Assembly (NCBI GenBank): GCA_030430565.1
Contig: JAUIKS010000024.1
Coordinates: 62,001 to 126,000 of the forward strand
Reading direction: 5' to 3'
From: Polyangia bacterium
GTDB taxonomy: Bacteria > Myxococcota_A > Polyangia > Nannocystales > Nannocystaceae
Length of the DNA stretch: 64,000 nucleotides
The notes under the pieces are model-generated. The model saw nothing but the letters and a program-made list of their open reading frames with translations. It did no database searches and was not told the DNA's origin. Positions 15,133 through 30,260 of this stretch are shown here, piece after piece. A program made the translations under genes and the position numbers. Each line of letters opens with the position of its first letter. Position 1 is the stretch's first letter.

Positions 15133-15171
15133 TGTGACTGGGTAGTCATATGTTATGACTGCCCAGTCACA
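15133..15171. promoter_or_regulatory. Tandem TetR-type operators between coq4-like and tetR genes
   Basis: Two 14-base palindromes of form TGACT-N4-AGTCA lie at 15135-15148 and 15156-15169, with centres 21 bases apart, about two helix turns. Together they also form an 18-base inverted repeat with one mismatch. They lie 15 bases before the COQ4-like start and 18 bases before the TetR start, so a bound repressor would shut both promoters. Confidence 0.75.
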
Positions 15172-15188
15172 TCGTCAAGGATCAATCC

Positions 15189-15833
15189 GTGCCGCGCGCG
15201 ACATTCTTAAAATTGCCCGAGGACAAGCGTCGACGATTCATCGAGGTCGCGCTCGCGGAGTTCGCCGAGCGCCCCTACGACCAGGCCTCGATCAGCCGCG
15301 TGGTCGCGCGTCTCGGGATCGCCAAGGGCAGCCTGTACCAGTACTTCGGGGGCAAGCGAGAGCTGTTCAAGTGGTTGGTCGAAGAGGCAGGTCGTCGCAA
15401 GCTCGCGGCGCTGACGGGGGCGCCGCCGCCCGAGCGCGCGCGGCTGTTCGAGCGGCTGCGCTGGCTGTATCTGCAGGGCATGCTGTTCGTCGCGCGGGAG
15501 CCTCTGTGGGCGCGGATCGGGCTGCGCGCGCTGGAGCCGAGCCAGGACGAGGAGCTCTCGGCGCTGCGCGTCGAGATGATCCAGCGCAGCCAGGAGTACC
15601 TCCGCGAGCTGTTGCAGCGCGGGCAGGAGGAGGGCTCGGTGCGCGCTGAGCTCGACCTGTCGCTCGTGGTGCCGCTCGTGCACGGCCTGCTGAGCGAGGG
15701 TCTGCTGCGGGCCTTCCTCGCCCAGGCCGGCGCCGTCGACCCGCTCGATCCAAAGGTCCAGTCGCTCGCGCGCGAGGACGCGCTCGCGGCGGTCGACGCC
15801 GCGCTCGGGCTGCTGCGGCGCGGGCTACAATGA
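15189..15833 (+). CDS. TetR/AcrR family transcriptional regulator
   Basis: A 214-residue TetR-type repressor. The N-terminal helix-turn-helix (YDQASISRVVARLGIAKGSLYQYFGGKRELF) is canonical, and the rest is the helical ligand domain. The start is GTG at 15189. It is divergent from the COQ4-like and GNAT genes, and a pair of near-identical palindromes fills the 70-base gap. This makes autoregulation and control of the divergent operon very likely. The ligand is unknown; a lipid or quinone-like molecule would fit the COQ4 neighbour but is only a guess. Confidence 0.92.
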   Translation: MPRATFLKLPEDKRRRFIEVALAEFAERPYDQASISRVVARLGIAKGSLYQYFGGKRELFKWLVEEAGRRKLAALTGAPPPERARLFERLRWLYLQGMLFVAREPLWARIGLRALEPSQDEELSALRVEMIQRSQEYLRELLQRGQEEGSVRAELDLSLVVPLVHGLLSEGLLRAFLAQAGAVDPLDPKVQSLAREDALAAVDAALGLLRRGLQ

Positions 15834-15885
15834 CGTCGAGCGCGAGCTCGTCGGCGCACCGTCGCCGCGCTCAGGAGGGGGCAGC

Positions 15886-16689
15886 ATGCGGGCTGAGGCT
15901 CGATTTACGCGCGACATCTACAGACGGACCAAGGGCTTCATCGTCAACTGGCCGCTGGGCCGACAGCTCGAGCTCGGCGACCTGATCCGTCTCCCGGCGA
16001 CCCGTGGGAGGTCCTTCGAACTCAAGGGGCGGCTCGCGGAGTACGGGGTCTCGATCGTCTCCGAGCCCGATCCTACGTCGGACGACGAGCTGTGGACGAG
16101 CACCTACAAGGTCGACGTCCAGACGGAGGTCGCGGCCGAGGTGAACACGAGCGTCGCCAAGATCGGCGCGGGCCTGGAGCTCGGCTTCGGCAAGCGGGGC
16201 AGCTACGTGTTCCAGCCGCGGCGCGTGACCTACGACCGCGTCTTCAACCTCGCCGAGGTGCGGCGCGCGATCCGGGAGCGCGTGCCGCGGGACGAGTGGA
16301 GCCCGCGGCTCGCCGTCGTCACCGAGGTCGTGCTCGCGGAGTCGTACGCGCTCTTGCTCTCGGAGTCGCGCGACGCGACGGTGCGGATCTTCGCGGAGGG
16401 CAAACCGAGCTTGTCGATCTCGGAGCTCGCGGAGCCGAAGCTGCGGGGCAGCCTCAAGGTCGAGCGGAGCGAGAAGCAGGTGACGACGCTGATCGGCGCG
16501 TCCGGGGGGGTCGTGGGCTTTCGCGCGCACCGGATCAAGTGGCTCGAGCTCGAGACCAAGACCGAGGAGGGGCCAGAGAGCTTCGGTGACGACGACGCGC
16601 TGTCCTTCGACCTCGTCCCGCTGGCCGAGGACGATCTCGAGGCGCTGCTGTGGAGCGATGAGGACGACGAGCGTGACGAGGACGCGTAG
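15886..16689 (+). CDS. Soluble protein of unknown function
   Basis: This 267-residue protein matches no family I recognise. The ATG at 15886 has an excellent AGGAGGGGG ribosome site, so the gene is real. There is no signal peptide or membrane helix. The first 60 residues have a compact pattern (GFIVNWPLGRQLELGDLIRLPATRGRSFELKGRLAEYGVSIV), then a mixed alpha/beta body with VNTSVAKIGAGLELGFGKRGSYVF, and the last 45 residues are strongly acidic (Asp/Glu). I considered a bacterial gasdermin because of length and style but could not find the family's N-terminal Cys motif. It follows the TetR gene by 52 bases on the same strand and ends near a converging methylase-like operon. Confidence 0.7.
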   Translation: MRAEARFTRDIYRRTKGFIVNWPLGRQLELGDLIRLPATRGRSFELKGRLAEYGVSIVSEPDPTSDDELWTSTYKVDVQTEVAAEVNTSVAKIGAGLELGFGKRGSYVFQPRRVTYDRVFNLAEVRRAIRERVPRDEWSPRLAVVTEVVLAESYALLLSESRDATVRIFAEGKPSLSISELAEPKLRGSLKVERSEKQVTTLIGASGGVVGFRAHRIKWLELETKTEEGPESFGDDDALSFDLVPLAEDDLEALLWSDEDDERDEDA

Positions 16690-16809
16690 ACCTACAGCCC
16701 CCAGGGGTGTTCCACCTCCATGAAGCTAGAGGCGAGCTCGCAGGGCTCCTCGTAGCCGGGCTTCGCCGCGCACGGCGGTCGATGGTCTCGGGCGTCAACA
16801 CGCGTCGCG

Positions 16810-17226
16810 TTACGAAGCGCGCGCCCGCCTGACGGATACTTCGGGTTGTGTCGACCCATCGTCGACGTGATGGGCGTCCCCATCGCGCTCGGCATCATGG
16901 ACATCGCGCCGGCGGTCACGCTCGCGCTCGGCGTCGCTTGTCCGCGCTGTCACTTCGGCGGGCGGCGAGTCGAGGGCTCTCAGCGCGGGCAGCGGTACTT
17001 CGCGCGGCGCTCCTGACTGGGCGGCCCCCGAGATCGAGATGCCCGTCTCGCTCCGGTCGCCATCGACGACGTGGTGAGCATTAAAGCGCCCGCCCCGTCT
17101 CGTGATGAGGAAGACGATCGCGATGATCGCTAGCGTTCCTGACACAGCGATCGCTAGGGTGGTGAACATTGAGCTCAAGTGCGGCAGCGCGGAGACCGGG
17201 ATCGTGACCATTTCGGGGGGGTTCAT
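16810..17226 (-). CDS. Small single-pass membrane protein coupled to the methylase gene
   Basis: The ATG at 17226 overlaps the last base of the methylase stop (TGATG), a translational-coupling arrangement. The product is 138 residues. Residues about 20-44 form one membrane helix (MFTTLAIAVSGTLAIIAIVFLITRR) followed by positive charges, so the C-terminal 95 residues should be cytoplasmic. That tail is Arg/Asp/Ala-rich with low complexity and no known domain, and the true 3' end is uncertain because the opposite strand is also open here. I do not recognise a family. If real, it may tether the HsdM/HsdS-like complex to the membrane, which is speculation. Confidence 0.5.
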   Translation of the reverse strand: MNPPEMVTIPVSALPHLSSMFTTLAIAVSGTLAIIAIVFLITRRGGRFNAHHVVDGDRSETGISISGAAQSGAPREVPLPALRALDSPPAEVTARTSDAERERDRRRDVHDAERDGDAHHVDDGSTQPEVSVRRARAS

Positions 17227-18638
17227 CACTCTTCAACTCCATGGGCGTCGGTCGACTCGAGGGACTCGAGCAGGTGATCGAGCGTGCGCTGCCAACGGGC
17301 GCACTCCGCTTGAGACGCGCGTACCCGGCCGAGCGCCTGCGTGAGCGTCTCCTCGTCCGTCGGCGCGTCGTCTCGCGAGAGCAAGCGGTTCGGGCTGAGC
17401 GTGTAGCCAGCGCGCTTGATCGCGGCGAGGGAGACGCGCTGCGCGGCGCACCCCTGTGTATCCTCGCCCCGTCGCACCGCAGTGAGGATCGCCTGCTTGT
17501 GCTCGTAGGAGAGGACGCCGCGACGCCCCGGTCGCTCGCGCTCGACGAGCCGCGAGGCGTCGACAAGCAGGACCTCGTCTTCTTCACGCGCCGCCGCGCG
17601 TCCGCGCATGATCACGATCACCGGCCGTAACGAGGTGTTGTACAGAACTCCCGGCGGGAGGGTCACGATCACCGCGAACCGCTGCTGCTCGAGCAGCGCC
17701 TGACGAACGAGCCGCTCTTTTCCCCCGCGGGTCAAGAACGCCTCGCTCAGCAGCAGCACCGCGCGCCCCTCGGGCTTCAGTGTCGCTAGCGCGTGGAGCA
17801 GGAACGCGAGCTCCGAGCTGCGGGCCGGGGGCAGCTCCGTCGAGAAGCGCTCTTCGAAAAACGGGAGCTGCTCCTCGCCGTCCTGTCGCCAGCGCATCGA
17901 GTGCGGCGGGTCGGCGAGCACTCGATCATAGCGCCGCAACCTGTCGTTCGTGACGAGCGCGGGCTCGCGCAGCGTGTCTCCCAGCGCCAGCTGGACGCGC
18001 GAGGCACCCGCGAGCTCGAGCACGATTCGGCACTGCTGGAGCATGACGGCGTTGAGCTCTTGCCCCTCGATCGACGCGGCGTTGTCCCCGAGCTCGACGT
18101 GCGCCTGCGCCAGGAGCACGCCCGCGCCGCAGCACGGGTCACAGATAGACGCCTCCGCCGGCAGCGAGTCCAGCTCACCCAGCGCGACCATGAGCTCGGC
18201 GACCTCGGGCGGAGTCGCGGCGCCCTGCGCCCGCTTCTGCGAGCTGTGGAACACGTGGTCCAAGAACCGCATCACGGCGCGCGCGAGCGCGGGCTCGTCC
18301 CCTCCAAGCGGGATCTTGTGGACCGCGTTGACGAACGACCGCAGCGCCGTCGGGCGGGTCGCGCTCGCGCGAGATTCGAAGTCGAAAAATTTGAGCGCGC
18401 GCGTTTGATCGAGCTGAACGAGCGTGTCCTTCAGCGAATTCAACGCGCGCGTGGGGTCCGTGTCGCTCGCTGCCTTGGTCCAGAGTTCGCCGCCGGTGCC
18501 GAGGACGACGAGTCGCCGGATCAACACGATCGTCAGCAGCAGCGTGGCCGTGGACAGCTCGGTCCCGGGGTCTCGGGAGAGCACGTCGTCGAACACGTGA
18601 ATCAACACGGACGACACCGCGTCGTCGCGGGCCACCAT
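17226..18638 (-). CDS. N-6 adenine DNA methylase, HsdM-like
   Basis: About 470 residues, close to type I modification subunits. An N-terminal helical region (VLIRRLVVLGTGGELW ... LDHVFHSSQKR) is followed by TPPEVAELMVAL, the usual entry to the HsdM catalytic domain. Motif I is ICDPCCGAGVLLAQ (D168-P-C-C-G-A-G). Motif IV reads ADPPHS (D244-P-P-H), where active enzymes have N/D-P-P-F/Y/W, so the aromatic base-stacking residue is replaced by His. GVLYNTSLRPVIVIM matches the late catalytic strand. The ATG at 18638 overlaps the stop of the HsdS-like gene (TGATG). No restriction subunit is nearby. Activity is uncertain because of motif IV. Confidence 0.82.
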   Translation of the reverse strand: MVARDDAVSSVLIHVFDDVLSRDPGTELSTATLLLTIVLIRRLVVLGTGGELWTKAASDTDPTRALNSLKDTLVQLDQTRALKFFDFESRASATRPTALRSFVNAVHKIPLGGDEPALARAVMRFLDHVFHSSQKRAQGAATPPEVAELMVALGELDSLPAEASICDPCCGAGVLLAQAHVELGDNAASIEGQELNAVMLQQCRIVLELAGASRVQLALGDTLREPALVTNDRLRRYDRVLADPPHSMRWRQDGEEQLPFFEERFSTELPPARSSELAFLLHALATLKPEGRAVLLLSEAFLTRGGKERLVRQALLEQQRFAVIVTLPPGVLYNTSLRPVIVIMRGRAAAREEDEVLLVDASRLVERERPGRRGVLSYEHKQAILTAVRRGEDTQGCAAQRVSLAAIKRAGYTLSPNRLLSRDDAPTDEETLTQALGRVRASQAECARWQRTLDHLLESLESTDAHGVEE

Positions 18639-19279
18639 CACTTGGACCCTCCTCTGGACTCTCCTCGATTGACCCCGAGTAACCCCTCTAGGGCGATCTC
18701 GGTGGCCCGAACACGGCTGTTGATCGCGGCCCTCGCGCTCTGCACATACCGCGTGCGCGTGACCACGAGCGCGCGGATCGTGTCCAGCGACGCGTCGCCT
18801 GGGCGCGGGACTGGCAAGGCGCGCAGGTCCTTGACCTTGAGGCTCCGGACCGTCGTCGATGTATGCATGCGCGCGTTGAGAGCGCGTCGACCCGGCTCGC
18901 TGTCGAGGTATGCGAACAATCCAACTCCGATCGCGCGGTCGCGCGGTCGAATAATCGCGAGCTCCGACGCGACGACGAGCCCCTGCTTGACCGTTTCAGG
19001 ATCGACCCACGCTGCCTTGAACTGCATCCCTCGGATTACGAGCAGGACATCGCCGGCGATGGCGAGGTACTTGCGTATGGCAGCCCGCGTTGTGTTCAGC
19101 GGTTCCGCGCACGCGATCGAGCCGCGCTCGAGGTGTCTCGAGTGGACGAGCCCGAAGGTTTCGGTTGAGTCGCGCTCGTTGTCGCGCGGCGCCGATGCGC
19201 GGAGTCGCTGACTCGTGACGCCGGTCCGAACGGTTGCGAGCTCCTCGAGCTTCATCCAGTGTGTCGGTGGTGTTTTCAT
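18638..19279 (-). CDS. HsdS-like specificity subunit, single target-recognition domain
   Basis: 213 residues from the ATG at 19279 (MKTPPTHWMKLEELATVRTG), about half the size of a normal HsdS, with one target-recognition domain and one helical spacer. The start has the usual S-subunit form W-x-K-L-x-E-L-x-x-V-x-x-G. GDVLLVIRGM and ELAIIRP belong to the recognition domain, and LRALPVPRPGDASLDTIRALV is the conserved step into the coiled spacer. Half-size S proteins normally dimerise to read a palindromic site. It is the first gene of a coupled operon with the HsdM-like and membrane genes. The region is noticeably less GC-rich just upstream, consistent with acquisition by transfer. Confidence 0.75.
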   Translation of the reverse strand: MKTPPTHWMKLEELATVRTGVTSQRLRASAPRDNERDSTETFGLVHSRHLERGSIACAEPLNTTRAAIRKYLAIAGDVLLVIRGMQFKAAWVDPETVKQGLVVASELAIIRPRDRAIGVGLFAYLDSEPGRRALNARMHTSTTVRSLKVKDLRALPVPRPGDASLDTIRALVVTRTRYVQSARAAINSRVRATEIALEGLLGVNRGESRGGSK

Positions 19280-19480
19280 GTTTCCCAGTAGAATCGAATT
19301 TTGATGTCTGGGTGATGAACGCATGGTTATGAGCGGAAATGCGAATTATTGGCTCGAATCCGAGCTTTGAGACTGTACCTGGAGAGTTTGGCTCGTTCCA
19401 GTGGTTTTTTCAGTGCACTCTAAAACACGCTCTAACCCTGTCGGCTAGCCGGAATTCAGCGTTGGGTCGTCAGCGCGCCG
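19280..19480. promoter_or_regulatory. AT-richer leader of the HsdS-HsdM operon
   Basis: About 200 bases with clearly lower GC than the surroundings lie between the hsdS-like start and the stop of the kinase/ATPase gene. It presumably holds the operon promoter. A short palindrome CGGCTAGCCG lies near 19441-19450. I could not fix -10/-35 elements. Confidence 0.35.
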
Positions 19481-23497
<4,017 letters not shown>

Positions 23498-23599
23498 CGG
23501 AGCGCCAGTATGCCACTCCTCGTTGGTTGTGCGTGCAACGAATTCCCGGGTGATTCGTCGCGCGGCGCGCACGCTCTGCCGAACGTGTAGGCTCCCCGG

Positions 23600-24214
23600 G
23601 TGTGTTCGACGATTCGCTACTGCGCGTTTGATCTCGGCGGCGTGATGTTCGCCAACGGAACCCGGGCGCTGGGTCGATCTGAGCTGCTCCGGCCCGAGCA
23701 CCGCGGCGTCGTCGCGCTGCTGCGAACGCCGGAGGCGCGAGCGCTGCGTGCCGGGACCATGCCCGAGGAGGAGTTCTGGCGCTGGATAGCGCCGAAGCTG
23801 CCCGCGGGGCTCAGCGCGGACGCGCTGCGCGAGGCCTGGTACGCGAGCTACACTCCCGACCGGGAGATCTTCCGCCTGCTGCGCGAACTCCACGACGCCG
23901 GCGTGGCGCTGGTCGCGTTCTCGGGGAACATCCGAAGCCGCGTCGAGTACCTCGACGCGCGCCACGACTTCCGCCGCCTATTTACCCACGAGGTCTGGTC
24001 CTACGAGCACGGGGCGACGAAGCCCGACCCGCGCTTCGTCGACGCGCTCTTGCAGGTGCTCGCCTGCCCGGCGCCGGAGATCGCCTACGTCGACGACAAG
24101 GACAGCGCGTTGGCGCCGGCGCTCGAGCGGGGGATCCGTGGGATCCGCTACGACGCCGGGGAGATCGCGCCCCTGCGTCGCGCGCTGCGTGAGCTCGGTC
24201 TGCCGGTGCAGTGA
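23600..24214 (+). CDS. HAD superfamily hydrolase
   Basis: A 204-residue HAD-like phosphatase. Motif I is YCAFDLGGVMF, with the nucleophile Asp followed by L-G rather than the usual x-D, as in the YihX-like FDLGNV group. Motif II is VAFSGN (Ser), motif III the Lys of GATKPDP, and motif IV the acidic pair in YVDDKDS. The helical cap is residues about 18-90. The likely activity is removing phosphate from a small sugar phosphate or nucleotide; loss of the second motif I Asp may lower phosphatase activity. The start is GTG at 23600, and the gene is divergent from the kinase/ATPase gene across 102 bases. Confidence 0.85.
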   Translation: MCSTIRYCAFDLGGVMFANGTRALGRSELLRPEHRGVVALLRTPEARALRAGTMPEEEFWRWIAPKLPAGLSADALREAWYASYTPDREIFRLLRELHDAGVALVAFSGNIRSRVEYLDARHDFRRLFTHEVWSYEHGATKPDPRFVDALLQVLACPAPEIAYVDDKDSALAPALERGIRGIRYDAGEIAPLRRALRELGLPVQ

Positions 24215-24246
24215 AGCGTTTTTTCTTTGTTTTTTTCTTTGTTTGT
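24215..24246. terminator. T-rich spacer between convergent genes
   Basis: A run of T with two copies of TTTTTCTTTG separates the HAD stop from the sigma-factor stop. It may serve as the U-tract of a terminator for the HAD gene, but only a weak preceding hairpin is visible. Confidence 0.35.
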
Positions 24247-25380
24247 TCACGCGGCGCAGCGCCGCAGGGTCTTGCGCGCCCGCGTGATCCGGACGGAGAC
24301 GTTGGACTCGCTGATCTGCAGGCGCGAGGCGATCTCGCGGTACGAGTGACCGGCGAGCTTGAGGCCCAGGGCCTCGCGCTGGTTCGCGGGCAGCGCGGCG
24401 AAGGCCCGCATCAGCGCGTGTCGACGGCGGCGCGCGTCGAGATCCTCGTCGACGCTGGGGGCGTCGCTGGCGATGTCGATCTCGGGCTCGTGCGGGCGCT
24501 GCTTGCGGGCGAAGCGGGCGCCGCAGTAGCGCGCGATCCGAAGCGCGTAGGTCTTGAGCGAGGCCTCGCCGCGAAAGCCGGGCAGGGCTCGCCAGACGCC
24601 GAGTCGGATCTCTTGATGCAGATCATCGCAGGCGGCGCCGCGGGCGTAGCGTCGGGCCACGGCGCGCAGCGAGTCGTCGTAGCGCTCGAGCACCTGCTGA
24701 AACCGGCGCGCTTGCAGGGTGCCCTCGTCGGCGTCCTCGTCCTCGGCGACCTCGGCGACGGGAGTCACGATCGGCGCGCGCGTGGTCACGCCGCGGTAGC
24801 CGACGCTGGCGTGACCGCGCAGCCCGGCGTCAAAGCCGGTGAGCGTCTCGACGATGGCGTGCAGACGCCGCGGCAGCGGGGCGCCCGAGAACAGCGCGGC
24901 CCGGACCTCGGAGGCGGCGCGCTCGAGCGGCGTGTGGGCGACGCCCGCGCTGGCTGGGTCCTCGAGCAGCGACTCCGCGCTCTGCAGCCAGGACCAGACC
25001 TCGCCGGTGACGCCGATCGTCGGCGCGAACTCCCGCCCGGTGCGATCGCCGAGCCAGCGCGGCGCGGCGCGGTCGCGCCACAGGTGCGCCGCGGCCACGG
25101 CGGGCTCGAGCGAGGCGAGCAGCGCCCGCGTGTGTCCGGCGAGCGAGATGATCGCGGCGGGGAGGTCGGGGCGCAGCGGCGCGCTCGAGAGCGAGGGGCC
25201 CGCGCCCGCAGCAGGGCGCCCCGCGAGCGCGCGCCGCAGCAGGTGGCTCAAAGACGCGGCCGCGGCCGCCAGCGCTTGGAGCACCGGGACCGCGGTAGCG
25301 AGCGCCGCGAGCAGGAGGCCCGTCCACGCGGCGAAGTGGGTCATGAAGTGATGCGACGATACGAACGCCTCGGACATCAC
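24247..25380 (-). CDS. ECF-type RNA polymerase sigma factor with N-terminal membrane segment
   Basis: 377 residues, about twice the size of a normal ECF sigma factor. The sigma part is C-terminal: region 2 at about 225-295 (LERYDDSLRAVARRYARGAACDDLHQEIRLGVWRALPGF) and region 4 at about 320-374 (LPANQREALGLKLAGHSYREIASRLQISESNVSVRITRARKTL). Residues 14-48 are strongly hydrophobic (AAWTGLLLAALATAVPVLQALAAAAAS), enough for one membrane span or hairpin, followed by about 170 residues of unknown helical sequence. The protein may be membrane-held until released or signalled. The gene begins seven bases after the TolQ-like gene, and a TPR kinase gene is next upstream. No anti-sigma factor is visible. 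Confidence 0.82.
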   Translation of the reverse strand: MMSEAFVSSHHFMTHFAAWTGLLLAALATAVPVLQALAAAAASLSHLLRRALAGRPAAGAGPSLSSAPLRPDLPAAIISLAGHTRALLASLEPAVAAAHLWRDRAAPRWLGDRTGREFAPTIGVTGEVWSWLQSAESLLEDPASAGVAHTPLERAASEVRAALFSGAPLPRRLHAIVETLTGFDAGLRGHASVGYRGVTTRAPIVTPVAEVAEDEDADEGTLQARRFQQVLERYDDSLRAVARRYARGAACDDLHQEIRLGVWRALPGFRGEASLKTYALRIARYCGARFARKQRPHEPEIDIASDAPSVDEDLDARRRRHALMRAFAALPANQREALGLKLAGHSYREIASRLQISESNVSVRITRARKTLRRCAA

Positions 25381-25386
25381 GGGGTC

Positions 25387-25824
25387 TCACGGCGCCGAGG
25401 CGCGGAGGTTCCCGGTGACGTGATCGCGCGTCGACAGCCGCTGCGAGGGGGAGATGTCCTCGTGCAGGCCGGCGTGGCGGAAGCGGAGCACGCAGACCGC
25501 GGCGACGACCGGCGCGGCGCACAGCAGCGCCCAGCTCAGGGGGTAGAGCGCGATGGGGGTCGCGCGGCTGAGCGCGCCTGGCCACATGGACAGGTCCTCA
25601 ATAGCGCCGAGGGCGGCGAACAGCTCGACCAGGCCCATGACCGCCCCGAGCCCGCCGAACAGCAGGCCGGCGCGCGAGAGCCCGGCGGCGAAGATGAGGT
25701 GGCGGTCCGAGCGGGCGCGGCGGGTGATGTGAAGCCCGATGCTCACGAGCGCGCCGATCAAGGTCAGCGTCACGGCGTGCATGAAGATCCCGCCGTCCTG
25801 ATAAAATTGGCTGAAGTCGGTCAT
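25387..25824 (-). CDS. MotA/TolQ/ExbB-like small membrane protein
   Basis: 145 residues. The N-terminus (FSQFYQDGGIFMHAVTLTLIGALVSIGLHITRR) is close to the start of TolQ/ExbB proton-channel proteins, which begin with an amphipathic E-x-F-x-x-GG-x-F-M element and a membrane helix. Two more helices follow (SRAGLLFGGLGAVMGLVELFAAL and LYPLSWALLCAAPVVAAVCVL), so the protein keeps a three-helix core but is shorter than full TolQ (about 230). No TolR/ExbD partner is nearby; instead it is directly followed by a membrane-anchored ECF sigma factor. It probably works with that protein, perhaps sensing proton-motive force or envelope state. That coupling is inferred from spacing only. Confidence 0.7.
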   Translation of the reverse strand: MTDFSQFYQDGGIFMHAVTLTLIGALVSIGLHITRRARSDRHLIFAAGLSRAGLLFGGLGAVMGLVELFAALGAIEDLSMWPGALSRATPIALYPLSWALLCAAPVVAAVCVLRFRHAGLHEDISPSQRLSTRDHVTGNLRASAP

Positions 25825-25923
25825 CGTAGTTCGCTCCTGGTCTGGTCAGTCGGTTGAGTCGGCGGCGTCAGCCGCCTCTACTCTCACCGTGTCGACCGGG
25901 AGCGAATCCCTACGGTCTCTTTC

Positions 25924-28767
<2,844 letters not shown>

Positions 28768-28971
28768 CCCCGGGCTCGTCTCACTGTATCGCTCCGGTAC
28801 GCGCGTCGGGGGCGGCGGCGCGCGACCTCGTGCGCGCGTGGCGGAATCGCGCGCAGCGAGGTGAACAACAAGACAGGTTTTTTGGAGCAGGCGCCCAGAC
28901 CGCCTCGCGCCCCCGGCGTTCGTGCGCGCGCCGGTGCGCGGAGACGTGACCGCGCGCGCGCGCCGGGCCCG

Positions 28972-30087
28972 TCAGCGCTTGTCCATGCAGCGGCGCAGGC
29001 CGTCGTGCAGGGTCGCCACGGTCGTGAGCTGCGAGAGGTCGATGCCGACCGTGACCAGCGCCTGCGCGACCTCGGGGCGGATGCCCGAGAGCAGCCCGCG
29101 GACGCCGAGCAGCTTGGCTGCGGAGAGCATCTTAAACAGCATCGACGCGGTGCTGGAGTCGATCGACTCGACGCCCGTGAGGTCGAGGATGACGTAGTTG
29201 GAGTGCCGCGCGGACAGCTCGGCGAGCAGGCGCTCAGTCATCTCGGCGGCGCGCTCGTGGTCGAGGTCCCCGACGACCGGGAGCACGAGGACGTCTTCCC
29301 AGACCTGGATGATCGGCGCCGCCATCGAGCGGATCGCGTGGGCCTGGGACTCGATGATCTCGACGCGTCGCTGCAGCTCGCCCCGCACGCGCTCGCGGTC
29401 GGTGACATCGGTGGAGATCGAGATGGCGCCGGTGAACTCGCCGCTCTGGCCGCGCAGGGGGCTGAACCAGTTGTCCCAGACGGTCTCGCCGAGATCCTGG
29501 GTGTTGCTGCTCTCTCGCCCGGCGAGCGCGTCGCGGATCCGGCTCAAGGCCTCGTCGGCGCCCTTAAACGCTTCGAACACGCTCACGCCGACGAGCTGGT
29601 TCTCCTCGAGGCCGAGCTTCTCGAGGCCGCGCCCGATGTGCAGGGTGATGACGCCCTCGCGATCGTAAGCCGAGACGACGAGCGGCGCGCCGCGGGCGAT
29701 GGTCGTGAGGTACTGCTCGGCGCGTCGCTGGGCGCTGATGTCGGTGACGCTGCCGACGCTCAGGCGCTCGCCGCTCCACTCGATGACCCGCACCTCCAGC
29801 TGGACCGGCACGCGCGCGCCGTCGCTGCGGAGGAGCTGGAAGTCGTAGCGGGCGGGGACGTCCTCGCCCGCGAGCCGTCTCCGGTGCCGCTGCGTGACCT
29901 GCTCGATGTCCTCGGGGGAGGTGTGCTCCGCGAACGGGCGACCCGCGAGCGCCTCGCGCGGCTCGCCGAGAAGATCGGCGAAGGCCTGGTTGACCCAGTG
30001 GAGGCACTCCGCCTTGATGACGAAGATCGCGGTTGGGAGCCCGAGCGCCAGCGCCTCGAACATGCTCGACGGACTGCTCTCAGCCAT
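28972..30087 (-). CDS. PAS-PAS-STAS protein (RsbR-like stressosome component)
   Basis: 371 residues. Two PAS folds occupy about residues 8-120 (FVIKAECLHWVNQAFADLLGEPREALAG ... GSVTDIS) and 125-240 (DREGVITLHIGRGLEKLGLE ... ISTDVTDRE). A coiled linker then leads to a STAS domain at about 255-368, with VILDLTGVESIDSSTASMLFKM and LGVRGLLSGIRPEVAQAL. This is the RsbR-type layout in which an N-terminal sensor drives a C-terminal STAS that is phosphorylated on Ser/Thr; SIDSST holds the candidate sites. PAS ligands cannot be told. It is divergent from the ADP-ribosylglycohydrolase gene, and a paralogue sits at 32.6-33.8 kb. Confidence 0.88.
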   Translation of the reverse strand: MAESSPSSMFEALALGLPTAIFVIKAECLHWVNQAFADLLGEPREALAGRPFAEHTSPEDIEQVTQRHRRRLAGEDVPARYDFQLLRSDGARVPVQLEVRVIEWSGERLSVGSVTDISAQRRAEQYLTTIARGAPLVVSAYDREGVITLHIGRGLEKLGLEENQLVGVSVFEAFKGADEALSRIRDALAGRESSNTQDLGETVWDNWFSPLRGQSGEFTGAISISTDVTDRERVRGELQRRVEIIESQAHAIRSMAAPIIQVWEDVLVLPVVGDLDHERAAEMTERLLAELSARHSNYVILDLTGVESIDSSTASMLFKMLSAAKLLGVRGLLSGIRPEVAQALVTVGIDLSQLTTVATLHDGLRRCMDKR

Positions 30088-30260
30088 CAGCTTGACTATA
30101 GGGGAGCGCCAGCGCCTTCTTCAGCCCTGTTTTCGCGCGCGCGCGGCGTTCGCGAATTTGCGCGCGGCTCGACGCGGGCGCCGGGCGCTCGTCAGCGGGC
30201 GCGGGTTTACGTACTCTGCGTGCCGAGCCCGGCGCGCCGGGCCAGGAGCGGAGAGGACCT

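Noticed and set aside
15886..16689. Bacterial gasdermin
   Set aside because: Length and mixed fold were suggestive, but there is no N-terminal lipidated Cys and no neighbouring protease, so I left the function open.
16861..17016. Plus-strand frame with CPRCHF, resembling a zinc ribbon
   Set aside because: There is only one CxxC pair and no ribosome site, and it lies opposite the coupled membrane-protein gene. Most likely chance, though the true coding strand near 16810-17010 is not certain.
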